Part shown: positions 1 through 8,593 of the stretch, piece after piece
Layout: the number at the start of each line of letters is the position of its first letter
Numbering within the stretch: the first letter of the stretch is position 1
Origin: Cupriavidus taiwanensis
GTDB taxonomy: Bacteria > Pseudomonadota > Gammaproteobacteria > Burkholderiales > Burkholderiaceae
Assembly (NCBI RefSeq): GCF_900249755.1
Contig: NZ_LT976854.1
Location: 1,338,827-1,402,826, forward strand
Direction: 5' to 3'
Length of the DNA: 64,000 bases
The notes under the pieces: generated by a model
What the model was told of the DNA's origin: nothing
What the model saw: only the letters and a program-made list of their open reading frames with translations
The model's database searches: none
Program-made: the position numbers and the translations under genes

Positions 1-602
1 ACCTCCGGATCGAAATCGAAGCGCCGCATCCAGCGGCTATGCTGCATCACGGCCCGCAATGGGGCGATCGGGTAGACGCGGAAGCCGAACAGCGAATCGC
101 CGATCCCGGCCCACAGCGTCTCCACGTCGACCCAGAAATTCGACATGCGGCGCCAGTACACCCGCTCGCGCGGGGCACTGGCGTCGAAGCGCGGGCGGCC
201 CAGCACCATCGCGCCGGGGTCGCGCTGCGATACCGACATGAATTCCGGGATCAGGTGCGCCGGATGCTGGCCGTCGGAGTCCATCACCAGCACATGGGTG
301 TAGCCGGCCGCCGCGGCCCGCTCGATGCCGTGCAGCACCGCGGCGCCCTTGCCCTGGTTGGCAGGCAGCACCAGCACCTGCAGCCCGGGGTCGGTGGCGG
401 CCTGCGCCTGCAGCCACTGCGCGCTGCCGTCGGTGCTGCCGTCGACCACCACCCACACCGGGGTCCAGGCCGCGCGCGCGCCGCGCAGCACCTCATGCAG
501 CCGTACGCCGGGGTTATAGCTGGGGATCAGCACCAGGTGGGTCGCCGAAGGCTCGGCGCCGCCTGCCACCAGCGCCGGCGCGGGCGTGGCTTGCTGCGGC
601 AT
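1..602 (-). CDS. Family 2 glycosyltransferase (3' end outside window)
   Basis: The frame opens with ATG at 602 and runs off the left edge, so only about 200 N-terminal residues are visible. It shows the GT2 fold signatures LIPSYNPG near residue 33, VVVDGSTDGS near 62, and VMDSDGQHP, the acidic nucleotide-sugar/metal site. No signal peptide is seen. It is the leftward neighbour of the acyl carrier protein gene (40 bases apart) and divergent from the polyene genes starting at 1168. Aryl-polyene clusters usually carry such a transferase for the lipid or sugar head group; that role is inferred. The acceptor cannot be told. Confidence 0.85.
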   Translation of the reverse strand, partial: MPQQATPAPALVAGGAEPSATHLVLIPSYNPGVRLHEVLRGARAAWTPVWVVVDGSTDGSAQWLQAQAATDPGLQVLVLPANQGKGAAVLHGIERAAAAGYTHVLVMDSDGQHPAHLIPEFMSVSQRDPGAMVLGRPRFDASAPRERVYWRRMSNFWVDVETLWAGIGDSLFGFRVYPIAPLRAVMQHSRWMRRFDFDPE

Positions 603-641
603 GTCGTGATCCTGTCCGGGCTGAAGGGAATGGTGGCTGGG

Positions 642-902
642 CTAGCGCGTGCGGTGTTGCGCCAGGTAGGCGGCCAGGCTGCCCAGTGAGGTGAAGATGG
701 TCTTGTTGTCGGGATTGTCCGAGCGCAGCTCGACGCCGTACTTGCGCGATACCAGCAGGGCGATCTCGAGAATGTCGATGGAATCCAGCCCGAAGCCCTC
801 GCCATAGAGCGGCGTGGCGGCGTTGATGTCCTCCAGCCGCAGTTCGGCGATGTCGAGTTCGTCGAGGATCAGGCGGGCAAGTTCGGTTTCGAGTTCGGTC
901 AT
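642..902 (-). CDS. Acyl carrier protein of the polyene cluster
   Basis: This 86-residue acidic protein has the phosphopantetheine attachment motif GLDSID with Ser41, and helices typical of ACPs. The start at 902 is chosen because the 32 residues an upstream start would add are proline/glycine rich and unlike an ACP. It should carry the growing polyene chain as a thioester in the cytoplasm, working with the ketosynthase (8594), chain-length factor (9806) and dehydratases. A second ACP, the ketoreductase and any ammonia-lyase for the aryl starter are not in the window and probably lie to the left. Confidence 0.9.
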   Translation of the reverse strand: MTELETELARLILDELDIAELRLEDINAATPLYGEGFGLDSIDILEIALLVSRKYGVELRSDNPDNKTIFTSLGSLAAYLAQHRTR

Positions 903-1167
903 GTTGCTAGATGGCTGGAACGCCGCTGCGCCGCCCGTGCCGGGGCGGGTCAATCCCGGTGTGGGCGTCGGGCACCCGAATGCTATCAAACGGGGCATTC
1001 CCGGACCAGTCGAGAGAAGTTTAGTAACAACATCAACAACCTATTGGGGAATCATGATCGCGTCCGGAGGGTCTTTTGGGGTATAAAGCGTTCGCCTCGC
1101 TTGCCGCCTGCGCCATTCCGGCGCGCCGCAGGCCAAGCGCCTTACGCAACACACCAAGCTCCACAAG
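903..1167. promoter_or_regulatory. Divergent intergenic region of the polyene cluster
   Basis: This 265-base gap separates the leftward ACP/glycosyltransferase genes from the rightward operon. Its most AT-rich part is about 1015-1085. I could not assign convincing -35 and -10 boxes on either strand, but the head-to-head layout makes it the probable promoter region for both arms. Confidence 0.4.
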
Positions 1168-1902
1168 ATGCCTTCGAGCCAGCCCGTTGACCGCTTCCCT
1201 CCTGCCGCCGCCGGTGTCCTGCCCGCGCCGGACGCCGCCGCCCCGTCGTGGCGGCGCCATGCCTGGATCGGCGCGGTGGCGGGCTTCGTGGCCTACGAAT
1301 CGGCGCTGCATCGCGCGGCCCACCAGCCGGGCGCCGAAGTGGCCGCGCTGTGGCTCGGCGCGGCGCCGTTCCTGCTGATCGGCTTTCTTGGCTGCCGCCG
1401 GCTGGCCGGGCGTATCCCCGCCCTGCTGGCGCTGCTGGCCGCGTGCGCCGCCCTGTGGCTGTGGCGCGCGCCGCTGGCCGGCCATTTCGGCTGGACCTAC
1501 TACCTGCAGCACGCGGGCGCCAATGCCGCGCTGGGCGCGATGTTCGCGCTCAGCCTGCGCCGCGGCCACACCCCGCTGTGCACGCAGATCGCCACGGCCA
1601 TCCATGGCACGCTGTCTGCCGCGCATGCGCGCTACACGGTGCGCGTGACCCAGGCCTGGACGCTGTTCTTCGCGGCCATGGTCGGCGTCTCGACGTTGCT
1701 GTTCGTGCTGGCGCCGGTGGCGGCCTGGTCCAGCTTCGCCAACCTGGCCACGCCGCTGCTGATCGCGCTGATGTTCGCGGGCGAGGCGGTGTACCGCCGC
1801 ATCGCGTTTCCGGACATGCGCCACGGCGGCCTGCTCGACGCGGTGCATGGCTATCGCGCGCTCATGGCGGCCCGTGCAGCTCACGCCGGGTTGCCGCGCT
1901 AA
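1168..1902 (+). CDS. COG4648-like integral membrane protein
   Basis: This 244-residue protein has about five or six hydrophobic segments (roughly residues 35-55, 62-75, 82-98, 115-130, 160-180 and 188-205) after a short proline/alanine-rich N terminus. It resembles the COG4648 inner-membrane proteins found in aryl-polyene and xanthomonadin-type clusters, often next to the acyl ligase. The function of the family is unknown; a role in membrane handling of the pigment is inferred from context only. It is the first gene of the rightward arm, 51 bases before the ligase gene. Confidence 0.75.
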   Translation: MPSSQPVDRFPPAAAGVLPAPDAAAPSWRRHAWIGAVAGFVAYESALHRAAHQPGAEVAALWLGAAPFLLIGFLGCRRLAGRIPALLALLAACAALWLWRAPLAGHFGWTYYLQHAGANAALGAMFALSLRRGHTPLCTQIATAIHGTLSAAHARYTVRVTQAWTLFFAAMVGVSTLLFVLAPVAAWSSFANLATPLLIALMFAGEAVYRRIAFPDMRHGGLLDAVHGYRALMAARAAHAGLPR

Positions 1903-1953
1903 GGCGCCGCCATCCGGCCCCGGCATCGCGCAAGACCAGCACAGGCTCCGTCC

Positions 1954-3657
1954 ATGACCACGCTCCCCCTCGTTGCCCACGCCGCGCCCGACGACATCGT
2001 TGCGTGGGTGCACGGACGGCCGGTCACCGTGAGGCAGTTCCTGGCCGACGCCGCCCGCCTGGCAGCCGCGCTGCCCGCCGGCGGCCATGTGTTCAACGCC
2101 TGCAGCGACCGCTACCGCTTTACCGTCGGCCTGTGCGCGGCGCTGCTGGCGGGCAAGGCCACGCTGCTGCCGCCGTCGCACACGCCCGAGACGGTGCGCC
2201 AGCTGCTGGCGTTCGCGCCCGATGCGTTCTGCCTGCACGACCAGCCCGATGCCGTGTCCGGGATGCCGGCGCTGCACTACCACGACGGCCTGGCGGCCAC
2301 TGGCGCAGACGGCCCCATCAAGATCCCGCAGATCCCGGCGGCGCAGGTCATGGCCTACGTGTTCACCTCCGGATCGACCGGCACGCCGGTGCCGCATCGC
2401 AAGACCTGGGGCGCCATGGCGCGCTGCGCGCGCGCCGCGGCGCAACGGCTCGGCCTGCTCGACGGGCGCGCCTGGACGCTGGCCGGCACGGTGCCGCCGC
2501 AGCATATGTTCGGCCTGGAAGCCACCGTGATGCTGGTGCTGCAGGGCGGCGCGGCGCTGGTGGCCGCGCCGGCGTTCTACCCGGCCGATGTCAGCGCGGC
2601 GCTGGCCGCGGTGCCGGCGCCGCGCGCGCTGGTCAGCTCGCCGGTGCACCTGCGCACGCTGGTGCAATCCGGGCTGGCCATGCCCGCGGCGGACCTGGTG
2701 CTGTGCGCCACCGCTCCGCTCGGCCGCCAGCTGGCCGCCGAGACCGAGGCGCTGTTCGCCGCGCCGCTGTGCGAAATCTACGGCAGCACCGAGACCGGCC
2801 AGCTGGCCACCCGCCGCACCGCACAGGAAGAGACGTGGACACTGGTGCCAGGGGTGCGCCTGCAAGCGCGCGCCAGCGCCACCGATGGCGATACCGAAAC
2901 CTGGGCCGAGGGCGGCCATATCGAGCAGCCGGTGCCGCTGGGCGACGCGATCGTCCCGCTCGACGCGCAGCGCTTCCTGCTCCATGGGCGCAAGGCCGAC
3001 CTGCTCAATATCGCCGGCAAGCGGACTTCGCTGGCTTACCTGAATCACCAGCTCACCGCCATCGACGGCGTGCGCGACGGCGCCTTCTTCATGCCCGACG
3101 ACGCGCATGAAGGCGACACGCAGGGACACGTGGTGCGGCTGGTGGCCGTGGTGGTAGCCCCGGGCCAGACGCCGGCCCGGCTGCAGCAGGCGCTGCGCGA
3201 ACGGATCGATCCGGCCTTCATGCCGCGGCCCCTGTACTTTGCCGAGCGCCTGCCGCGCAACGCCGCCGGCAAGCTGCCGCGCGAAGCGCTGGCCGCGCTG
3301 GTGGCAACCCTGTCCGGCGCGCAGGACCGCCCTCCCGCGCCGCCGCCGGGCTTTGTCATCGATGCCGGCCACCCGGCCATGGCCGGCCACTTCCCGGGCC
3401 ATCCGATCGTGCCGGGCGTGGTGCTGCTGGACCATGCCGTGCTGGCGCTCGGGACTGCGCTGGGCCGCCCGCTTGCCGTCGCGCAGGCCAGCATGCTGAA
3501 GTTCCTGAGCCCGGTGCGCCCGGGCGAGCGCGTGGAGGTGCTGCACCAGGCCGAGCCGGCAGCCGATGGCGACCACACCATCCGCTTCACGCTGCGCAGC
3601 GCCGGGCGCGATGTCGCCAGCGGCACGCTGCAGGTACGCGGAGCCGCGCCATGCTGA
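1954..3657 (+). CDS. Acyl/aryl-ACP ligase fused to a hotdog dehydratase domain
   Basis: This 567-residue protein has two domains. The first (about 1-455) is an AMP-forming ligase: the nucleotide-binding loop TSGSTGTPVPHRK lies near 138-150, EIYGSTETG at 274-282, and a C-terminal GKLPREAL carries the probable catalytic lysine. The second (about 465-567) is FabA/FabZ-like with the HFPGHPIVPG signature, whose histidine is the usual dehydratase base. In studied aryl-polyene systems the ligase loads the aromatic starter onto ACP and a separate small dehydratase forms the double bonds; here one polypeptide seems to hold both. Its stop overlaps the start of the next gene, implying translational coupling. 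Confidence 0.85.
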   Translation: MTTLPLVAHAAPDDIVAWVHGRPVTVRQFLADAARLAAALPAGGHVFNACSDRYRFTVGLCAALLAGKATLLPPSHTPETVRQLLAFAPDAFCLHDQPDAVSGMPALHYHDGLAATGADGPIKIPQIPAAQVMAYVFTSGSTGTPVPHRKTWGAMARCARAAAQRLGLLDGRAWTLAGTVPPQHMFGLEATVMLVLQGGAALVAAPAFYPADVSAALAAVPAPRALVSSPVHLRTLVQSGLAMPAADLVLCATAPLGRQLAAETEALFAAPLCEIYGSTETGQLATRRTAQEETWTLVPGVRLQARASATDGDTETWAEGGHIEQPVPLGDAIVPLDAQRFLLHGRKADLLNIAGKRTSLAYLNHQLTAIDGVRDGAFFMPDDAHEGDTQGHVVRLVAVVVAPGQTPARLQQALRERIDPAFMPRPLYFAERLPRNAAGKLPREALAALVATLSGAQDRPPAPPPGFVIDAGHPAMAGHFPGHPIVPGVVLLDHAVLALGTALGRPLAVAQASMLKFLSPVRPGERVEVLHQAEPAADGDHTIRFTLRSAGRDVASGTLQVRGAAPC

Positions 3658-4625
3658 GCTGGCTGTGGCGGCGCCAGGCGCCGCTGGACGCGGAATGGTC
3701 CAGCCGCGAAGAGCGCGGCAGCATCACGCTGCTGCGCGTCATGACGTGGATCTCGCTGGCGCTGGGCCGGCCCGCCGGGCGCGTGGTGCTGCGAGGCATT
3801 GCCGCCTACTTCATGCTGTTCGCGCCGGCGGCCCGCCATGCCTCGCGTGCATACCTGGACCGCGTGCTCGGACGCCCGGCCAGCTGGAGCGACGGCTACC
3901 GCCACGTGTTCACCTTCGCCTCGACCATCCACGACCGCATCTACCTGCTCAACGGCCGCTTCGACCTGTTCGACATCCGCCTGCATGGCGAGCACCTGCT
4001 CGAAGCCGCGATGGCGCGCGGGCGCGGCGCCATCCTGCTGGGCGCGCACCTGGGCAGCTTCGAGGTGGTGCGCGCGCTGGGACGGCGCCACCCGGACATG
4101 GAGGTCGCGATCACCATGTACGAAGAGAACGCGCACAAGCTCAACGACGTGCTGCAGTCGATCAACCCGGCGATGCGCCAGGACGTGATCGCGCTGGGCC
4201 GCTTCGACACCATGCTGCGCGTGCGCGACTACCTGGACCGGGGCTATATGATCGGCATGCTGGCCGACCGCACGCTGTCGCAGCGCGCCACCGACCCGGT
4301 GCAGCAATGCAGCTTCCTGGGCGCGCCGACCGGCTTCCCCACCGGCCCGCTGCGCATGGCGGCGATGCTGCGGCGGCCGGTGTTCTTCATCACCGGCCTG
4401 TACCGCGGCGGCAACCGCTACGACGTCCACTTCGTGCCGCTGGCGGACTTCACCGAGACCGCGCGCGGCCAGCGCGAAAGCGCGGTGCAGGCGGCGCTGG
4501 CTGACTACGTGCAGCTGCTGGAGCGGTTCTGCCGCAGCGCCCCGTACAACTGGTTCAACTTCTATGACTTCTGGCACGCCGGCCCGCCGCTGTCCGAGCA
4601 GCCGCCGCCGGGGAACGAGCCCTGA
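3651..4625 (+). CDS. LpxL/HtrB-family lipid acyltransferase
   Basis: The protein is 324 residues, the usual length for the family. The acyltransferase motif H-x4-E is in GAHLGSFE (His133, Glu138), and there is a membrane-anchoring hydrophobic N-terminal stretch near 30-60. These enzymes transfer acyl groups from ACP to a lipid acceptor at the inner membrane. In a polyene cluster the likely job is attaching the polyene to a lipid head group, though that is inference. Its start overlaps the end of the ligase gene by 7 bases and the LolA-like gene follows after 17. Confidence 0.85.
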   Translation: MLSWLWRRQAPLDAEWSSREERGSITLLRVMTWISLALGRPAGRVVLRGIAAYFMLFAPAARHASRAYLDRVLGRPASWSDGYRHVFTFASTIHDRIYLLNGRFDLFDIRLHGEHLLEAAMARGRGAILLGAHLGSFEVVRALGRRHPDMEVAITMYEENAHKLNDVLQSINPAMRQDVIALGRFDTMLRVRDYLDRGYMIGMLADRTLSQRATDPVQQCSFLGAPTGFPTGPLRMAAMLRRPVFFITGLYRGGNRYDVHFVPLADFTETARGQRESAVQAALADYVQLLERFCRSAPYNWFNFYDFWHAGPPLSEQPPPGNEP

Positions 4626-4642
4626 CCCGTGAGCCGCCACTG

Positions 4643-5272
4643 ATGTTTTTCTCCGCGCGTCCCTTCCGCTACCCGTTGTCCGCGCTGCTGGCGAGCGCGC
4701 TGCTTGCGCTGGCACCGCTTGCCGGCGCGGCTACATCGGCCGCCCCTGCACCCACCACCGCCGCGTTCGGCGTCGACCAGCTGATGTCGACGCTGGCGCA
4801 GCGCAAGTCCGGGCGCGTGCTGTTCACCGAGACCAAGTACCTGGCGCTGCTCGACAAGCCGGTGCAGTCCTCGGGCGAACTGCGCTTCACCGCGCCCGAC
4901 CACCTGGAAAAGCGCACGCTCTCGCCCAAGCCGGAAAACCTGGTGCTGGACGGCGACATGCTGACCATCGAGCGCGACGGCAAGCGCTACACCATGCCGC
5001 TGCAGAATTACCCCGAGATCGCCGCCTTTATCGAGAGCATCCGCGCCACGCTGGCCGGCAACCGCGATGCGCTGGAGCGCTACTACAAGCTCGCCGTCGA
5101 GGGCCGTGCCGGCCGCTGGACGCTGACGCTAACCCCGGCGGATTCGCGCATGGCCGCGGCGGTCAGCCAGGTGCGCATCGCGGGCCGTCAGGATGCGCTG
5201 GACCAGATCGAGATCCGGCAGGCCGACGGTGACCGCTCGGTGATGAAGATCCGGCCGGCGCCGAGCCGATGA
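4643..5272 (+). CDS. LolA-like periplasmic outer-membrane lipid carrier
   Basis: This 209-residue protein has a clear Sec signal peptide (about residues 1-30, ending ...APLAGAA). The mature part has the LolA_3-type pattern, including FTETKYLALLDKPVQSSGELRF. LolA relatives ferry hydrophobic cargo across the periplasm. Next to an MMPL exporter, this one probably moves the polyene lipid to the outer membrane, as proposed for aryl-polyene clusters. Its stop codon overlaps the start of the MMPL gene by 4 bases. Confidence 0.8.
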   Translation: MFFSARPFRYPLSALLASALLALAPLAGAATSAAPAPTTAAFGVDQLMSTLAQRKSGRVLFTETKYLALLDKPVQSSGELRFTAPDHLEKRTLSPKPENLVLDGDMLTIERDGKRYTMPLQNYPEIAAFIESIRATLAGNRDALERYYKLAVEGRAGRWTLTLTPADSRMAAAVSQVRIAGRQDALDQIEIRQADGDRSVMKIRPAPSR

Positions 5273-7683
5273 GCGCGGCACCGCGCCGCCTGGCGCTGGC
5301 GTTGTGGGTGCTGGCCTTGCTGGCCTGCGCCGCCGTGGTCAGCCGCACCACCTTCACCGCCGACCTGTCCGCCTTCCTGCCGCGGCTGCCCAGCGCCGAG
5401 CAGCAGTTGCTGGTGGACCAGCTGCGCGACGGGCTGGTATCGCGCCTGATCCTGGTCGGCATCGAAGGCGGCGACGCCGATGGCCGCGCCCGCGTCTCGC
5501 GCGCGATGGCGGCGCAGCTGCGCGGCGATCCGCGCTTCGCGTCGGTGCAGAACGGCGAGCCGGTCAACCAGGCGGCGGACCGCGAATACGTCTTCGCGCA
5601 TCGTTACCTGCTCAGTCCCGCGGTCACGCCGGAGCGTTTCAGCGAACACGGGCTGGCCCAGGCGGTGAATGACTCGTTCGCGCTGCTGGCCTCCTCGGCG
5701 GGCCTCTTTACCAAGTCATTGCTGCCGCGCGACCCCACCGGCGAGGTCGCGGCGATGCTGGCGCAGCTCGATGCCGGCCAGCGCGTGCCGATGCACGCCG
5801 GCGCATGGGCCTCGCGCGACGGCAAGCGCGCGCTGCTGCTGGCGCAGACCGCCGGCGCGGGCTCGGATACCGATGCGCAGGCAGCGGCGATGGCGGCCGT
5901 GCAGCAAGCCTTTGCCAGCGCCAACGCCGGCGGCCCTTACCAGCTGGTGATGACGGGCCCCGGCGTGTTCTCGGTCAAGGCGCGCGACACCATCCGGCAC
6001 GATGTCGAGCGGCTCTCGACCATCGGGCTCGCCATCATCGTCACGCTGCTGCTGGCGGTGTACCGCTCGGTGCCGCTGCTGGTGCTGGGGCTGGTGCCCG
6101 TGCTGAGCGGCGCGCTGGCGGGCATCGCCGCGGTCAGCCTGGGCTTCGGCGGTGCCGTGCATGGCCTGACGCTGGGCTTCGGCACCACGCTGATCGGCGA
6201 GGCGGTCGACTATTCGATCTACCTGTTCGTGCAGTCCGCGCAGTACACGCGCCAGGGCCGGCGCGACGAGCGCGCGTGGCTTGGCGGCTTCTGGCCGACG
6301 GTGCGGCTGGGGGTGCTGACTTCGGTGTGCGGCTTTGCGTCGCTGCTGCTGTCGGGCTTTCCGGGGCTGGCGCAGCTCGGCCTGTATTCGATTGCCGGAC
6401 TGGTCACCGCCGCGCTGGTGACGCGCTTCGTGCTGCCGCAACTGGTGCCGGCCACGCTGCAGCTGCGCGACGTCGCCCCGCTGGGCCGCAAGCTGCAATG
6501 GCTGACGGCGCGCGCGCACCGGCTGCGCTGGCTGGTGCTGCTGCTGGTCGTGGGTGCCTGCGTGGTGCTGGCCCTGCACCGCGGCACGCTGTGGGGCCGG
6601 GAACTGCAGGCGCTGAGCCCGGTATCGGCGAGCGACCAGGCCCTGGACACCTCGTTGCGCGAAAACCTGGGCGCGCCGGACGTGCGCTACCTGGTGGTGG
6701 TGTCGGGGCCGGACCAGGAATCCGTGCTGCAGGGCGCGGAGCGCGTGGCGCATGAGCTGGAGCCGCTGGTGGCGCAGAACTTTATCGGCGGCTACGAGAG
6801 CCCGGCGCGCTACCTGCCCAGCGCCGCCACGCAACGCGAGCGCCAGGCCAGCCTGCCGCCGCCCGATGTGCTGGCGCAGCGCCTGCAGTCCGCCATCGCC
6901 GCGCAGCCGGTGCGCGCCTCGGTGTTCGCGCCCTTCCTGGCACAGGCCGAAGCGGCCCGCACCGGGCCGCTGCTGCAGCGCGAGAGCCTGCGCGGCACGT
7001 CGATGGCGCTGGCGGTCGACGCGCTGCTGGTGCAGCGCAACGGCCGCTGGAGCGCGACGCTGCCGCTGCGCGCGCCCGTGCATGCGCCAGACCAGGCCAG
7101 CGCCGCCGACGGCGTCGACAGCGCCGCGGTGCGTGCCGCGATCCAGCGCGCCGGCGTGCCCGATACCCTGTTCGTCGATCTGAAGGGCGAATCGGACCGG
7201 CTCTACGCCGGCTACCTGCGCGAGGCCTTGCTGCTGTCGCTGGCCGGACTGCTGGCGATCATCGCCCTGCTGGCGGTGGCGCTGCGCTCGCCGAGGCGGG
7301 TGCTGGCCACGGTGCTGCCGCTGGCCGCCGCGGCGGTGGTGGTGCTGGGCGGGCTGGCGGCGCTGGGCCAGCCGCTGACGCTGCTGCACCTGGTGGGCCT
7401 GTTGCTGCTGGCCGCGGTCGGCTCCAACTACGCGCTATTCTTTAATGGCCCGGCAGCGGATGGCCAGGCGGCTGGCGCTTCGCCGCACACGCTGGTGTCG
7501 CTGCTGCTGGCCAACCTGACCACGGTCGCCGCGTTCGGCCTGCTGGCGCTGTCGAGCCTGCCGCTGCTGCAGGCCTTCGGGCTGACGGTAGGCCCCGGCG
7601 CCGTGCTGGCGCTGTGGTTTTCGGCCATCCTCGCGCCCGGGGCCTCGTCCCCGGCACCAGGGACGGCCGGGAGTGCAACATGA
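5269..7683 (+). CDS. MMPL/RND-superfamily exporter
   Basis: This 804-residue inner-membrane protein has the duplicated RND layout: one N-terminal transmembrane helix, a large periplasmic loop, a cluster of helices (about 245-400), a second loop, then a second helix cluster (about 640-795). The helix-rich halves match the MMPL/sterol-sensing-like fold of lipid exporters, not drug pumps of the AcrB size. It is translationally coupled to the LolA-like gene before it and to the deacetylase gene after it (ATGA overlap). It probably exports the finished polyene lipid. Confidence 0.85.
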   Translation: MSAAPRRLALALWVLALLACAAVVSRTTFTADLSAFLPRLPSAEQQLLVDQLRDGLVSRLILVGIEGGDADGRARVSRAMAAQLRGDPRFASVQNGEPVNQAADREYVFAHRYLLSPAVTPERFSEHGLAQAVNDSFALLASSAGLFTKSLLPRDPTGEVAAMLAQLDAGQRVPMHAGAWASRDGKRALLLAQTAGAGSDTDAQAAAMAAVQQAFASANAGGPYQLVMTGPGVFSVKARDTIRHDVERLSTIGLAIIVTLLLAVYRSVPLLVLGLVPVLSGALAGIAAVSLGFGGAVHGLTLGFGTTLIGEAVDYSIYLFVQSAQYTRQGRRDERAWLGGFWPTVRLGVLTSVCGFASLLLSGFPGLAQLGLYSIAGLVTAALVTRFVLPQLVPATLQLRDVAPLGRKLQWLTARAHRLRWLVLLLVVGACVVLALHRGTLWGRELQALSPVSASDQALDTSLRENLGAPDVRYLVVVSGPDQESVLQGAERVAHELEPLVAQNFIGGYESPARYLPSAATQRERQASLPPPDVLAQRLQSAIAAQPVRASVFAPFLAQAEAARTGPLLQRESLRGTSMALAVDALLVQRNGRWSATLPLRAPVHAPDQASAADGVDSAAVRAAIQRAGVPDTLFVDLKGESDRLYAGYLREALLLSLAGLLAIIALLAVALRSPRRVLATVLPLAAAAVVVLGGLAALGQPLTLLHLVGLLLLAAVGSNYALFFNGPAADGQAAGASPHTLVSLLLANLTTVAAFGLLALSSLPLLQAFGLTVGPGAVLALWFSAILAPGASSPAPGTAGSAT

Positions 7684-8528
7684 AGCCGCTATCCGCACCG
7701 GGCGCGCCGCTGCCCGCGCACTACCCCAGCCGGCCGTGGCGCCCGAGCCCGCTGCTTTATGGCGCTGCCGCCGTGCATGTGGGCGCGGTCGGGGCGATGC
7801 TCGCTTACCCGCAGGGCCTGGGCTGGGCCGTGGCCGGCATCGGCGCGACCCATGCGGCGATGTGCGCGGCCGGCCTGTGGCCGCGCAGCACCTGGCTCGG
7901 GCCCAACCTGCTGCGCCTGCCGCCGTCGGCCGAAGGCTGCGTGGCGCTGACCTTCGACGATGGCCCCAACCCGGCGGTGACGCCGCGGGTGCTCGACCTG
8001 CTCGACCAGCACGGCGCCAGCGCGACGTTTTTCTGCATCGGCGAGCGCGCCGCGGCGCATCCCGCACTGGTGCGCGAGATCGTGCGCCGCGGCCATGCCG
8101 TGGAAAACCACAGCATGTCCCACCGGCTGCATTTCTCGCTGTTCGGGCCCGCGCGCATCCAGCGCGAAATCGCCGCCGCGCAGCAGGTGCTGGCGCAGAT
8201 CACCGGCCAGGCGCCGCGCTTCTTCCGTGCCCCGGCGGGACTGCGCAACCCCTTCCTGGAGCCGGTGCTGTGCCGGCTCGGGCTGCAGCTGGCGGCCTGG
8301 ACCCGGCGCGGCTTCGATACCCGCAGCGGCAACAACGCCGCGCGCGTGGCGCAGCGCCTGGCCGGCCGGCTGGCCGGGCGCGACATCCTGCTGCTGCACG
8401 ACGGCAACCCCGGCCTGGATCCGGCCGGCCGGCCCCACTGCACCACCGTGCTGCCGGGCGTGCTGGACGCCATCGACCTGGCCGGCCTGCGCTGCGTGAC
8501 GCTGCGCGCCGTGGTGCCGCCGGGCTGA
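7680..8528 (+). CDS. Polysaccharide deacetylase-family protein (NodB fold)
   Basis: This 282-residue protein has two N-terminal hydrophobic segments (about 27-43 and 48-66), then a NodB homology domain. The domain shows TFDDGPN (91-97), the metal-binding HSMSH, and the late LLHDGN motif. The start at 7680 gives the ATGA overlap with the exporter's stop. The family removes acetyl or other acyl groups from sugars in a metal-dependent way. Here a role in modifying the sugar head group, or in envelope remodelling, is possible but not shown. Confidence 0.85.
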   Translation: MKPLSAPGAPLPAHYPSRPWRPSPLLYGAAAVHVGAVGAMLAYPQGLGWAVAGIGATHAAMCAAGLWPRSTWLGPNLLRLPPSAEGCVALTFDDGPNPAVTPRVLDLLDQHGASATFFCIGERAAAHPALVREIVRRGHAVENHSMSHRLHFSLFGPARIQREIAAAQQVLAQITGQAPRFFRAPAGLRNPFLEPVLCRLGLQLAAWTRRGFDTRSGNNAARVAQRLAGRLAGRDILLLHDGNPGLDPAGRPHCTTVLPGVLDAIDLAGLRCVTLRAVVPPG

Positions 8529-8593
8529 GGCGCCGCGGCTTGTTACAATTGGCGCTGCCTTCCGAGAATCCTCCCATTCCCCTCACCGAAGCT

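Noticed and set aside
1033..3576. Open frame of 847 codons on the minus strand
   Set aside because: It is antisense to the polyene operon; composition is Arg/Gln/His-rich shadow sequence of GC-rich codons and no domain is visible.
8544..8549. Internal promoter before the ketosynthase gene
   Set aside because: TACAAT looks like a -10 box but no good -35 box lies 16-18 bases upstream.
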